Shown here in pieces: positions 8,638 to 15,864 of a stretch of 40,884 nucleotides of DNA. Positions within the stretch are counted from its first letter, which is position 1; every line of letters starts with the position of its first letter. Location of the stretch: contig CANHCT010000011.1 of the NCBI GenBank assembly GCA_947459175.1, positions 1 to 40,884 of the forward strand, read 5' to 3'. The position numbers and the translations under genes were made by a program. Origin of the DNA: Hymenobacteraceae bacterium (lineage in GTDB: Bacteria > Bacteroidota > Bacteroidia > Cytophagales > Flexibacteraceae). The notes under the pieces are model-generated. The model had not been told where the DNA came from. It saw nothing but the letters and a program-made list of their open reading frames with translations, and ran no database searches.

Positions 8638-8734
8638 GGGGCTGCCCCCTCCTGCGTCGGGGTCGGGCTATACGCTGCAACTCCGCCGCTGCAACTCCCG
8701 CCCGCTTCGGGGTTTCCGCTTCTATCCCTCAGCC
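8638..8734. repeat. Interspersed GC-rich repeat element, Bacteroidota type
   Basis: Starting with GGGGCTGCCCC and containing GGTCGGGCTATACGCTGCA, the segment ends near GTTTCCGCTTCTATCCCTC. On the minus strand this reads GAGGGATAGAAGCGGAAAC...GCCCGACC...GGGGGCAGCCCC. It resembles, from memory, short interspersed elements found between genes across Bacteroidota (GGGATTGAAGCGGC...GCCCGACC...GGCAGCCCC). An internal duplication CTGCAACTCC occurs twice (around 8675 and 8690). It sits between hppD and purL. Its function is unknown; no coding role is supported. Confidence 0.6.
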
Positions 8735-8942
8735 GGATTGCAGCATTCAGAAATTGGCCTGGGCCGTAAAACAAGCAGAGTGAAATATTCTTCAAATATT
8801 TAGTCCGGCCGTTCATCAGTTCCGAAACTCCCGACATATCCGCACAGGCTCTGCATATTGTTTATCGCCCTTTGCGGCGCAAGCGAAAAACAGGAACAAT
8901 GGGTTACCCCACTGAAAATTCCCTTATCCCATAAAGAAAAAA
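8735..8942. other. Rest of the hppD-purL gap, no gene seen
   Basis: Together with the repeat and the purL leader this makes a 377-base gap between the two genes. I see no supported gene, RNA or convincing terminator in this part. An open frame on the minus strand here runs into the repeat and has no family features. Confidence 0.5.
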
Positions 8943-10070
8943 TCAAAGATTCCCCCTCAGCTCCTGTTCTCTTTCAATGGATTCAAACAGGGCTTTGAAA
9001 TTTCCTTTGCCAAATGATTTTGCACCCTTTCTCTGGATGATTTCATAAAACAGGGTTGGTCGGTCTTCTACCGGCTTGGTAAAAATTTGCAGCAAATAGC
9101 CTTCTTCATCCCTGTCTACCAGAATGTTCAGCGCTTTCAGTGCCTGCAGGTCTTCTTCAATAATGCCAACCCGGGTTTTCAAGTCTTCGTAATAAGTGTC
9201 GGGCACATACAAAAATTCTATGCCCCTGCGCTTCAGTTCGCCCACGGTATGGATGATGTTGTCTGTGGCCAGGGCAAGGTGCTGTACACCGGGACCCTGA
9301 TAGAAATCCAGATACTCCTCTATTTGCGACTTCTTCTTTCCTTCTGCCGGTTCGTTGATGGGGAACTTCACATAGCCGTTTCCATTCGAAACCACCTTCG
9401 ACATCAGGGCCGAATACTCTGTGGAAATATCGCTGTCGTCGAATGTAACCAACAAGTTAAAGCCCATGATGCGCTCGTAATAATCTACCCAGGTATTCAT
9501 TTCTCCCCATCCTACATTCCCCACGCAGTGGTCTATGTGCATGAGGCCAATGGGCTCAGAAAGAGCAGGTTTATCCACTTTGCGGTAGCCGGGCATAAAG
9601 GCCCCCCGGTAATTTTTTCTCTCCACAAAGGTGTGGATGGTTTCGCCGTAGGTCTGGATAGAGGCCAGCACCATAGTCCCGTTCTCATCTTTCAGCTCTA
9701 CAGGTGCCGAAATGCCAATGGCGCCTCTTTTGGTGGTTTCTTCATAGCTTTTAGCCGCATCATCTACCCACAAGGCCAGCACTTTTACGCCATCGCCATG
9801 CTTTTTTACATGCTCCGCTACGGGATGATCGGGATACAGGGCGGTGGTGAGCACCAGTCTTATTTTTCCCTGCTCCAGCACATACGAGGCCCTGTCTTTC
9901 AGGCCGGTTTCGGGTCCGGCGTAGGCTACCCACCTGTAGCCGAATGCGGTTTGATAGTAGTAGGCTGATTGCTTGGCATTGCCAACATAAAATTCAACAT
10001 GGTCGGTTCCGAGCAGGGGCAAAAAATCTTCCTGCATTGTCTTTGATGTAGTTTCGGCAGTTGCTAACAT
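8943..10070 (-). CDS. hppD: 4-hydroxyphenylpyruvate dioxygenase
   Basis: A 375-residue Fe(II) dioxygenase that converts 4-hydroxyphenylpyruvate to homogentisate in tyrosine breakdown. Two vicinal-oxygen-chelate domains are evident: DHVEFYVGNAKQSAYYYQ at about 23-40, and MHIDHCVGNVGWGEM near 177-191. The iron ligands can be placed at His181 (IDHCVGN), His264 (GPGVQHLAL) and Glu343 (LFYEIIQRKG), all present. The C-terminal KSFGKGNFKALFESIEREQ tail matches the family gate helix. The next enzyme, homogentisate dioxygenase, is not in the window. A -7 box lies directly upstream. Confidence 0.97.
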   Translation of the reverse strand: MLATAETTSKTMQEDFLPLLGTDHVEFYVGNAKQSAYYYQTAFGYRWVAYAGPETGLKDRASYVLEQGKIRLVLTTALYPDHPVAEHVKKHGDGVKVLALWVDDAAKSYEETTKRGAIGISAPVELKDENGTMVLASIQTYGETIHTFVERKNYRGAFMPGYRKVDKPALSEPIGLMHIDHCVGNVGWGEMNTWVDYYERIMGFNLLVTFDDSDISTEYSALMSKVVSNGNGYVKFPINEPAEGKKKSQIEEYLDFYQGPGVQHLALATDNIIHTVGELKRRGIEFLYVPDTYYEDLKTRVGIIEEDLQALKALNILVDRDEEGYLLQIFTKPVEDRPTLFYEIIQRKGAKSFGKGNFKALFESIEREQELRGNL

Positions 10071-10089
10071 ACGATTTTTATTTGTCCTG

Positions 10090-10097
10090 CAAAGGTA
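10090..10097 (-). promoter_or_regulatory. -7 box TACCTTTG of hppD
   Basis: The minus strand reads TACCTTTG, an exact TAnnTTTG match, about 20 bases before the ATG at 10070. No clear -33 element is seen in the AT-rich sequence upstream. Confidence 0.55.
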
Positions 10098-10144
10098 TGG
10101 TTCTTATGGTATTAACTTTAAATTTTCGGGGAAGACAAGAATAA

Positions 10145-10177
10145 TTTTTGATATTTTTATATCAAAATGAACCTTTG
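10145..10177 (+). promoter_or_regulatory. Promoter of the acidic 140-residue protein gene
   Basis: TTTTTG ending at 10150, a 19-base spacer and AACCTTTG at 10170-10177 (one mismatch to TAnnTTTG) give a well-spaced promoter. Transcription would start about 18 bases before the ATG at 10201. It diverges from the hppD promoter. Confidence 0.5.
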
Positions 10178-10200
10178 CATCCGCTCATAAAAGTAAGTCT

Positions 10201-10623
10201 ATGAACAAAAACAAATTGAATGCAGATTTAATTGGAATCGCAGAAAAAAGGATAAAGCTCAACCAGATCGATTATGCCGACGAAGCCTACGATGCTGCAG
10301 AAGATGAGCTTCACGAGGCGGAGGATGCCTTTTTGTCGGAGTTCGGCGATTTTCTGGAAGATGCCATGGACGATGTGCATGAGCGCATTTGCTCCAATAC
10401 CGATGTGCTGATTCCTACAGCCTACATCGCCAAAAACTATGTGAAAAAAGGCGAATCGCTTGACGGAGAGCCGCTTTATGACATCAATTCCAAAGAAGGT
10501 GTGCTGGTAGAAGCCGATCAGTATCCGGGCAAAGTGGCCCGCCTGGTTTTGGTACCTTCCCCGGCCCGGCTTATCCTTACCATTAACGGAAAAGCAAAAG
10601 AGGTGGTCTGGCAGCTGACCTGA
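10201..10623 (+). CDS. acidic conserved-type hypothetical protein
   Basis: A 140-residue soluble protein with no signal peptide or membrane segment. The N-terminal half is strongly acidic and probably helical (YADEAYDAAEDELHEAEDAF followed by FGDFLEDAMDDVHE). The C-terminal half looks like mixed strands (KVARLVLVPSPARLILTING). I do not recognise a family. Normal coding character and its own promoter support a real gene. It diverges from hppD, but no link to tyrosine metabolism can be shown. Confidence 0.75.
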   Translation: MNKNKLNADLIGIAEKRIKLNQIDYADEAYDAAEDELHEAEDAFLSEFGDFLEDAMDDVHERICSNTDVLIPTAYIAKNYVKKGESLDGEPLYDINSKEGVLVEADQYPGKVARLVLVPSPARLILTINGKAKEVVWQLT

Positions 10624-10773
10624 AAAGCAGGCAGTACAGCCCATGTTCGGTTAAGAGTTCATGAAAACGCCCGGCTGATTTTCAAAAACTCCCTGCCTGC
10701 GGGCCCTGAAATCATTACCAAAAGAGCATTACACTTTTGTAAACCATTAAATACCAAGCATCTGAATTCACTT

Positions 10774-11127
10774 TTGAGTCGTTTTGAAATTCCTGTGGTC
10801 CACTTCGGGAGGGCAAAAGGCTTTTATGAATATGTTTTTCAGATGCACCTGCAGGTCAGTGTGCTGGGGGAATATACCATGGGTTTTTTCCCGCCCGATT
10901 CCGGGGTTTCGGGTGCTTTGGTGATGGGAGAAGGCTATAAGCCTTCGGTCTACGGTCCCCGGATTTACCTCAATTGCAATCCCGATTTGCAACCTTTTGT
11001 GGGCCGGGCCTTGGAAATGGGTGGCAAAATCATTGTTCCCAAAATGCAGATTTCTCCCGAGGTGGGATTTGTGGCCTTTGTACTGGACTCCGAAGGCAAT
11101 GCCCTCGGATTTCACTCCCTGAGTTGA
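10774..11127 (+). CDS. VOC (glyoxalase/bleomycin-resistance fold) family protein
   Basis: A 117-residue single VOC module. FEIPVVHFGRAKGFYEYVFQ at the N-terminus and VGFVAFVLDSEGNALGFHS at the C-terminus are the usual opening and closing strands of the fold. VOC proteins bind a metal and act as lyases, dioxygenases or resistance proteins; this one keeps neither an obvious glyoxalase I set nor a defined substrate motif. The start is a TTG at 10774 immediately before SRFEIPVVHFGRA, the conserved opening; no suitable ATG precedes it. It lies 150 bases after the acidic protein gene and converges on the M1 peptidase gene. Confidence 0.8.
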   Translation: MSRFEIPVVHFGRAKGFYEYVFQMHLQVSVLGEYTMGFFPPDSGVSGALVMGEGYKPSVYGPRIYLNCNPDLQPFVGRALEMGGKIIVPKMQISPEVGFVAFVLDSEGNALGFHSLS

Positions 11128-11196
11128 AAGCAGTCCGGGATAATATGCTAAATATCAGGGTATTTCAGGAAAAATACCGGATCCGAAGCAGCCGTA

Positions 11197-13587
11197 TCAG
11201 GGTTTCTTTTTTTCTTTATCCTTCTCTGCGCTTTTTTCTCTGGCTTTCTGCATGGGATTCTGACCCACCGGTACCGGACCCCTTCCGAATCGTCCGCCTT
11301 TGAAGAGCTGAAATTTATTGGGCAGTTCCTTCACGGGCCACAAACCGTTTTCCTCATTGATGTCGGCTGTTTCCTTTTCAGGATCCAGTTTGATGCTCTG
11401 CACTTCCTTGTCTTTCATAAACACCTTCTTCACCTTCAGTTCGTTCTTTCTCCAAATCTGGGCCGGGATGCGGTCCACTTCTTTGCTGCCGTCTTTGAAA
11501 GTAAACTCCACGATAATCGGCATCACCAGGCCCCCGGCATTGCGGAAACTGAGTTCATAAAAATTCTTATTTGCCCAGATGGCTTTCAGGCTGTCCATGG
11601 CTTTGTCGGGGCCTGCTGAAGGGGCCTGCGGCATCATCATCCGGCGGAACATGGCCTCATCGTCGTCGCCGCTGCGGTTGTGGTAGTAGAAATCCCGAAG
11701 GCTGGTATCGGCATCTACCGCAAATGTAATGGACTTGTCCTGTGCATTCCTTAGCTGCCCCAAATGCTTGAAATTCTGTCGCTTAAAGGCTATCTCGTTG
11801 GCCGGGGCATCTATTTTATACCATTTCACCGAATCCAGGCTGATGTCTACCGGGTCAATCCCGAAAAACCATCCCCGCCAGAACCAATCGAGGTCTACGG
11901 CCGAGGCATCCTCCATGGTACGGAAGAAATCGGCAGGCGTGGGGTGCCTGAATGCCCACCTTTTGGAGTATGTCTTGAAGGCATAGTCGAAAAGCTTGCG
12001 GCCCATGATGGTTTCCCGCAGAATGTTGAGGGCAGTGGCCGGTTTGCTGTAGGCATTGGGGCCAAATTGAACAATATTTTCTGAATTGGTCATGATGGGC
12101 TCCAGCTGTTCCTTATTCAGGCGCATGTAATCCACTATTTTGTGGGCCGGCCCGCGGCTGCTCGGGTAGTTGTTGTCGAATTCCTGCTCGGTTAGGTATT
12201 GCACGAATGTATTGAGACCTTCGTCCATCCAGCTCCATTGCCGCTCGTCGCTGTTCACAATCATGGGGAAAAAATTATGACCCACCTCATGGATGATGAC
12301 GCCGATCATACCGTATTTGATGGCTTCAGAGTAGGTTCCGTCTTTCTCAGCCCTGCCGTAGTTGAAGCAAATCATGGGATATTCCATGCCGCTGCTGGCT
12401 TCTATACTTTGCGCCACGGGATAGGGATAATCGATAGTGTATTTGCTGTAGGTTTTAATGGTATGCGCCACCACTTTGGTGGAATATTTCCGGTAGAGCG
12501 GATAGGCTTCTTTGCCGTAAAAGCTCATGCACATCACCTTCTTTCCCGATTGATTCAGGGCCATGGCATCCCAAACAAACTTACGGCTGCTGCCCCATGC
12601 AAAATCCCGCACATTCTCTGCTTTAAATTCCCAGGTTTTGGTGGCAGAAGATTTGCTGCCTCCGGGGTTGTCTTTTTCAGCTTTCTTGGCCTCATCCAGG
12701 GTCACAACTTCTACCGGTTCTTTGGCATTTTGAGCAGATTTCCAGCGCTTTAACTGGGCACCGGTCAACACAGAAGCATAATTCTGGCCCTCGCCGGTGG
12801 CACAAACCACATGGTCGGCAGGCACGGTCATCCGCACCCGGTAATTTCCGAATGCCAGAGCAAATTCACCCCTGCCTGTAAACTGATGGTTTTGCCAGCC
12901 CTGAAAATCAGAATATACGCAAAGCCTCGGGAACCACTGACTCATGGTAAAAATATGGTTGCCATCCTCGGGAAAAAACTCCAGTCCTCCCCTGCCGCCG
13001 AATTTCGTACGGTCGATGATTTTGTATTGCCATTCAATCCGGAACACAAATTTCTGACCGGGCATCAGGTCCCTGGGCATATCGATGCGCATCATGGTCT
13101 GGTTGATGGTGAAGGGCAGTTTCTTTCCTGCCGCATCGGTCACCGATAAAATTTTATCCCCGTACTCAGCCAGATTTTTTTTGAATTCAAACCGGGCCAA
13201 ATCCGACTCCGACATTTGGGAACGCATTCGGCTCTCGTCAAAATAATGATTATCGCTCGAAGGATCATGCTCATTTTCATCCAGTTGCAGCCAAATGTAT
13301 TCCAATGGCGAAGGGCTGTTATTGAAATAGGTGACGGTTTCCTTTCCCCTGAGCATTTGATTTTTTTCATCCAGAGTGGCCTCAATGTCGTAATCGGCCC
13401 TTTGTTGCCAGTACCGGGGTCCGGGAGCGCCGCTGGCAGTGCGGTATTCGTTGGGCGATGGAATCAGGTAATCCAGCTGCTCAAAACGGGTGCCATGGTC
13501 GGAGCCGGTATGCCGGTATGCCTGAGAAAATGCCTGACAATGAACCAGAACAGAGCCAATAAGGAAAATGTAGTATCGGATTTGCAT
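11197..13587 (-). CDS. M1 family metallopeptidase, exported
   Basis: A 796-residue gluzincin aminopeptidase-type protein. The N-terminus (IRYYIFLIGSVLVHCQAFSQ) is a signal peptide, so it acts in the periplasm, outer membrane or outside. The zinc site is HEVGH at 433-437 with the third ligand Glu456 in WMDEGLNTF; SGMEYP at 399-404 replaces the classical GAMEN substrate-binding motif, as in many Bacteroidota M1 homologues. The C-terminus is a basic, proline-containing tail rich in Lys and Glu. A -7 box adjoins the start codon, so the message is probably leaderless. It is the last gene before the convergent VOC gene. Confidence 0.92.
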   Translation of the reverse strand: MQIRYYIFLIGSVLVHCQAFSQAYRHTGSDHGTRFEQLDYLIPSPNEYRTASGAPGPRYWQQRADYDIEATLDEKNQMLRGKETVTYFNNSPSPLEYIWLQLDENEHDPSSDNHYFDESRMRSQMSESDLARFEFKKNLAEYGDKILSVTDAAGKKLPFTINQTMMRIDMPRDLMPGQKFVFRIEWQYKIIDRTKFGGRGGLEFFPEDGNHIFTMSQWFPRLCVYSDFQGWQNHQFTGRGEFALAFGNYRVRMTVPADHVVCATGEGQNYASVLTGAQLKRWKSAQNAKEPVEVVTLDEAKKAEKDNPGGSKSSATKTWEFKAENVRDFAWGSSRKFVWDAMALNQSGKKVMCMSFYGKEAYPLYRKYSTKVVAHTIKTYSKYTIDYPYPVAQSIEASSGMEYPMICFNYGRAEKDGTYSEAIKYGMIGVIIHEVGHNFFPMIVNSDERQWSWMDEGLNTFVQYLTEQEFDNNYPSSRGPAHKIVDYMRLNKEQLEPIMTNSENIVQFGPNAYSKPATALNILRETIMGRKLFDYAFKTYSKRWAFRHPTPADFFRTMEDASAVDLDWFWRGWFFGIDPVDISLDSVKWYKIDAPANEIAFKRQNFKHLGQLRNAQDKSITFAVDADTSLRDFYYHNRSGDDDEAMFRRMMMPQAPSAGPDKAMDSLKAIWANKNFYELSFRNAGGLVMPIIVEFTFKDGSKEVDRIPAQIWRKNELKVKKVFMKDKEVQSIKLDPEKETADINEENGLWPVKELPNKFQLFKGGRFGRGPVPVGQNPMQKAREKSAEKDKEKKKP

Positions 13588-13591
13588 GGGG

Positions 13592-13599
13592 CAAATATA
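13592..13599 (-). promoter_or_regulatory. -7 box TATATTTG immediately before the M1 peptidase start
   Basis: TATATTTG on the minus strand matches the consensus exactly and ends five bases before the ATG at 13587. With the usual 4-7 base distance to the start site, transcription would begin at or next to the A of the start codon. A TTTG lies about 22 bases upstream. Confidence 0.55.
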
Positions 13600-13663
13600 A
13601 ATATACCGCCTAAGCCGGAAACAAAAAATTGGCAGGCGGCCGAATCAGAGTACAAATAAAAAA

Positions 13664-14287
13664 TCAGGGTAGATGGCTGGTATCGTTTTTCAGCACGATG
13701 CGCCAGTTTTGTCCGTCATATTCAAGTACATACAAGCACAAATTGGAATGAAGATACTGTTCCATTTCAGACAACTGCGTTTTCATCAAATGAGAAAGCA
13801 AAATGCGCAATGCCCTGCCGTGTATGCACATGAGAATGGTTTTTTCATCCTTCCGGCTCATGATGATTTCCATGGCCTTTTTCATTCGCTGCATCACCTG
13901 ATTGGGACTTTCTCCATTTGCAAAGGACCTGTCCAGAAGGCCGGCTCTCCAGTCGGACAGCATGGCTTGATAGATGCGCTGCTCTGTAGGGTCTATGCGG
14001 GTGCCGTCTTTTTCACCCCATGAAATTTCCCGCAAATCGGTCATAGATTCATGCGGAATGCCCATTTCCAGAAAAGACTGAACGCTCTGATGGGTACGAA
14101 TGAGGTGAGAGGTGTAAATTTTATCAAAGTGTATATGCCTGTATGCCAGGAAAAAATCACGGGCCTGTTGCGTACCGGTTGCATTCAGCGGCGAATCGAG
14201 GCCGCTTCCCTGAATGATAAAATTCTTGTTGGGGTCAGTTTCACCATGCCGTGTCAGGTACAGTGTCTTCTCTGTCGTTAATTCCAT
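13664..14287 (-). CDS. histidine phosphatase family protein (phosphoglycerate-mutase-like)
   Basis: A 207-residue cytoplasmic protein of the histidine phosphatase superfamily. LTRHGETDPN near residues 12-20 holds the catalytic RHG, and ILMCIHGRALRILLSHL holds the second catalytic His. LREISWGEKDGTRID carries the proton-donor Glu region. Members include cofactor-dependent phosphoglycerate mutases, alpha-ribazole phosphatase and broad phosphatases; the shorter length and lack of mutase-specific insertions favour a phosphatase. Upstream in-frame codons to 14365 are excluded because the promoter lies at 14295-14302. It diverges from the tiny membrane ORF. Confidence 0.85.
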   Translation of the reverse strand: MELTTEKTLYLTRHGETDPNKNFIIQGSGLDSPLNATGTQQARDFFLAYRHIHFDKIYTSHLIRTHQSVQSFLEMGIPHESMTDLREISWGEKDGTRIDPTEQRIYQAMLSDWRAGLLDRSFANGESPNQVMQRMKKAMEIIMSRKDEKTILMCIHGRALRILLSHLMKTQLSEMEQYLHSNLCLYVLEYDGQNWRIVLKNDTSHLP

Positions 14288-14294
14288 TGGCCCG

Positions 14295-14302
14295 CAAATG
14301 TA
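14295..14302 (-). promoter_or_regulatory. -7 box TACATTTG of the histidine phosphatase gene
   Basis: The minus strand reads TACATTTG, an exact match to TAnnTTTG, ending eight bases before the ATG at 14287. The leader would be only a few bases. Confidence 0.55.
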
Positions 14303-14310
14303 GTTTTTCC

Positions 14311-14340
14311 TTTGGATTTTGCGGGGAGGACCTATATTTG
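14311..14340 (+). promoter_or_regulatory. Promoter of the tiny membrane ORF (TTTG-N18-TATATTTG)
   Basis: TTTG at 14311-14314 and TATATTTG at 14333-14340 are separated by 18 bases and both match consensus. Transcription is expected near 14345, about 19 bases before the ATG at 14364. Confidence 0.65.
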
Positions 14341-14363
14341 CCCCGCTTAAACAGAAGGAAAAC

Positions 14364-14471
14364 ATGTCGATGGAAATGGTTTCTTATGTGTTTTTTCTGC
14401 TGCTATTTGTCGCCTCCTTCTGGGTGGGGATATGGCTGGAAAATTCAGATAAGGCAAGAAACAAAGGATAA
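14364..14471 (+). CDS. 35-residue single-span membrane protein, unrecognised
   Basis: The ORF begins MSMEMVSYVFFLLLFVASFW and continues VGIWLENSDKARNKG before TAA. It is one hydrophobic segment (about residues 6-25) with a short N-terminus and a basic hydrophilic C-terminus (KARNK), as in small regulatory membrane proteins. GAAGG seven bases before the ATG could act as a ribosome binding site, unusual for this phylum. The reading frame is framed by a good promoter and a perfect hairpin terminator, which argues for a real expressed unit of about 165 nucleotides. I do not recognise a family. It could also be a small RNA with an incidental ORF. Confidence 0.6.
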   Translation: MSMEMVSYVFFLLLFVASFWVGIWLENSDKARNKG

Positions 14472-14483
14472 TTCCTGCAATAC

Positions 14484-14510
14484 AAAGGGTTCGATTCCGA
14501 ACCCTTTTTT
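14484..14510 (+). terminator. Intrinsic terminator after the tiny membrane ORF
   Basis: AAAGGGTTCG (14484-14493), loop ATTC and CGAACCCTTT (14498-14507) form a perfect 10-bp stem ending in a T run. It begins 12 bases after the ORF stop. Confidence 0.9.
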
Positions 14511-14511
14511 A

Positions 14512-14813
14512 TTGTCCTGCCTGGTGGTTTATTTTTCGAATGAGAGGGCCTGAGGATATATTTTTCAAAAAAGAAGAACCATCCTCCCGCCATTTTCAAA
14601 TTGCATTACCTTGAAGACAAGGAAAACCTCCGGCTGTTTTTTAATTCAGCAGGAAGTAAAAAATGAGTTAACCATACAACCGGCTTTGGGTATTAAAATA
14701 TTGGTTTTCAACTTTTTATTGATGTATAAAAAAGCAATGTCCTCAACCCAACTAAAAAATCAGGTTCTGCAATTCAAATCCATTGCCTAATATCGCAGCT
14801 TCAATTTATCTGT
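14512..14813. other. AT-rich gap without a recognised gene
   Basis: About 300 bases between the terminator and the THX gene. No ORF with protein features, RNA fold or repeat is evident on either strand. The THX promoter should lie near the right end; TAATATCG at 14788-14795 is the nearest candidate but is weak. Confidence 0.5.
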
Positions 14814-14996
14814 ATGGGAAAAGGAGACATCAAATCAAGAAAAGGAAAGCTGGCCAATGGTTCGTTCGGTAAAACCAGAAAAAGGAATGAAACCATGCCG
14901 AAGCCGGTAATGGCAGCCAAAGCCGAAAAGGTAAAAGCAACAGAAGAGGCAGAAAAGAAACCCGCCAAGGCCAAAGCCAAAAAAGCAGAGAATTAA
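14814..14996 (+). CDS. 30S ribosomal protein THX (bTHX) with a Lys/Ala-rich extension
   Basis: A 60-residue, very basic protein. Its first half, MGKGDIKSRKGKLANGSFGK followed by TRKRN, matches the THX signature (GKGDxKTxRGKxxxGSxGKxR), a tiny protein that sits in the head of the 30S subunit. Classical THX ends near this point; here the protein continues with a low-complexity tail of Lys, Ala and Glu (KPAKAKAKKAEN). That tail may contact rRNA or be disordered, which is inference. Its stop codon lies in the loop of the terminator shared with convergent dapD. Confidence 0.88.
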   Translation: MGKGDIKSRKGKLANGSFGKTRKRNETMPKPVMAAKAEKVKATEEAEKKPAKAKAKKAEN

Positions 14997-15009
14997 TCTC
15001 TGCTTTTTT
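14979..15009. terminator. Bidirectional terminator between THX and dapD
   Basis: AAAAAAGCAGAGA (14979-14991) pairs perfectly with TCTCTGCTTTTTT (14997-15009) around a five-base loop. Both strands give a stem followed by T, so it serves both convergent genes. It overlaps the last codons of THX and abuts the dapD stop. Confidence 0.88.
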
Positions 15010-15815
15010 TATGCCTCTACCTGAAAATCACGCAGGGTTTGATTCAATGAAACCTTCAGGTCGGTTCCGGGTGTTCTTTTACCGATAATCAGGGCACAGG
15101 GCACATGGTACTGCCCGGCAGGAAAAGTTTTGGGATACGAACCCGGAATAACCACAGATCCGGCCGGAACTCTTCCCTTATAATACACAGGCTCAGAACC
15201 GGTTACATCTATAATGCGGGTAGATCCGGTAATGGTGACCCCTGCTCCGAGGACTGCCTGCTCTTCAACAATGGCACCCTCTACTACAATACATCTGGAC
15301 CCGATAAAAGCCCCGTCTTCGATGATGACCGGATTGGCCTGCAGGGGCTCGAGCACCCCTCCTATTCCAACTCCTCCGCTCAGGTGTACATGCTTTCCGA
15401 TTTGTGCGCAGCTGCCCACGGTTGCCCATGTATCTACCATGGTACCGGCATCTACATAAGCGCCAATGTTGACATAGGAAGGCATAAGAATCACACCCGG
15501 GGCAATGTAGGAACCATACCTTGCTACTGCCGGGGGCACCGAACGAACACCTTTCGATTCAAAGTCCCGTTTCAGGCTCATCTTGTCATAAAATTCAAAA
15601 AATCCGGCCTCCATTTTCTCCATTTTCCTGATTTTGAAGTAGAGTAAAATGGCTTTTTTTATCCATTGATGGGTGTGCCATTCCCCGTTTATCTTTTCTG
15701 CTACCCGCAGTTTTCCCTGTTCCAGTCCGGAAATGACCTCCTCGACTTTACCAATAAGAGCCTGATCCTGAATCTTTTCCGGGTTTTCCCAGATCATTTC
15801 TATGATTTCCTGCAT
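15009..15815 (-). CDS. dapD: 2,3,4,5-tetrahydropyridine-2,6-dicarboxylate N-succinyltransferase
   Basis: DapD succinylates tetrahydrodipicolinate in the succinylase branch of lysine and diaminopimelate synthesis, giving a peptidoglycan precursor. The 268-residue length is typical. The C-terminal two-thirds is a left-handed beta helix of hexapeptide repeats, with PPAVARYGSYIAPGVILMPS and GAYVDAGTMVDTWATVGSCA as diagnostic segments. The SGGVGIGGVLEPLQANPVII stretch is close to the known DapD active-site region. An upstream -7 box of the TTCG type is present. It converges on THX through a shared terminator. Confidence 0.96.
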   Translation of the reverse strand: MQEIIEMIWENPEKIQDQALIGKVEEVISGLEQGKLRVAEKINGEWHTHQWIKKAILLYFKIRKMEKMEAGFFEFYDKMSLKRDFESKGVRSVPPAVARYGSYIAPGVILMPSYVNIGAYVDAGTMVDTWATVGSCAQIGKHVHLSGGVGIGGVLEPLQANPVIIEDGAFIGSRCIVVEGAIVEEQAVLGAGVTITGSTRIIDVTGSEPVYYKGRVPAGSVVIPGSYPKTFPAGQYHVPCALIIGKRTPGTDLKVSLNQTLRDFQVEA

Positions 15816-15832
15816 TTTGTTGAATTTTGGGC

Positions 15833-15840
15833 CGAAAGTA
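15833..15840 (-). promoter_or_regulatory. Candidate -7 box TACTTTCG of dapD
   Basis: The minus strand reads TACTTTCG, the C variant of TAnnTTTG, 18 bases before the ATG at 15815. A TTTTG lies 17 bases further upstream. It is close to the divergent glycosyltransferase start at 15865. Confidence 0.45.
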
Positions 15841-15864
15841 AAAGGGTTTTAGCCAAACAAAAGC

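Noticed and set aside
10627-10700. Inverted repeat GCAGGCAG / CTGCCTGC as a terminator
   Set aside because: The arms are 58 bases apart, the right arm is not followed by T, and the match is short enough to be chance.
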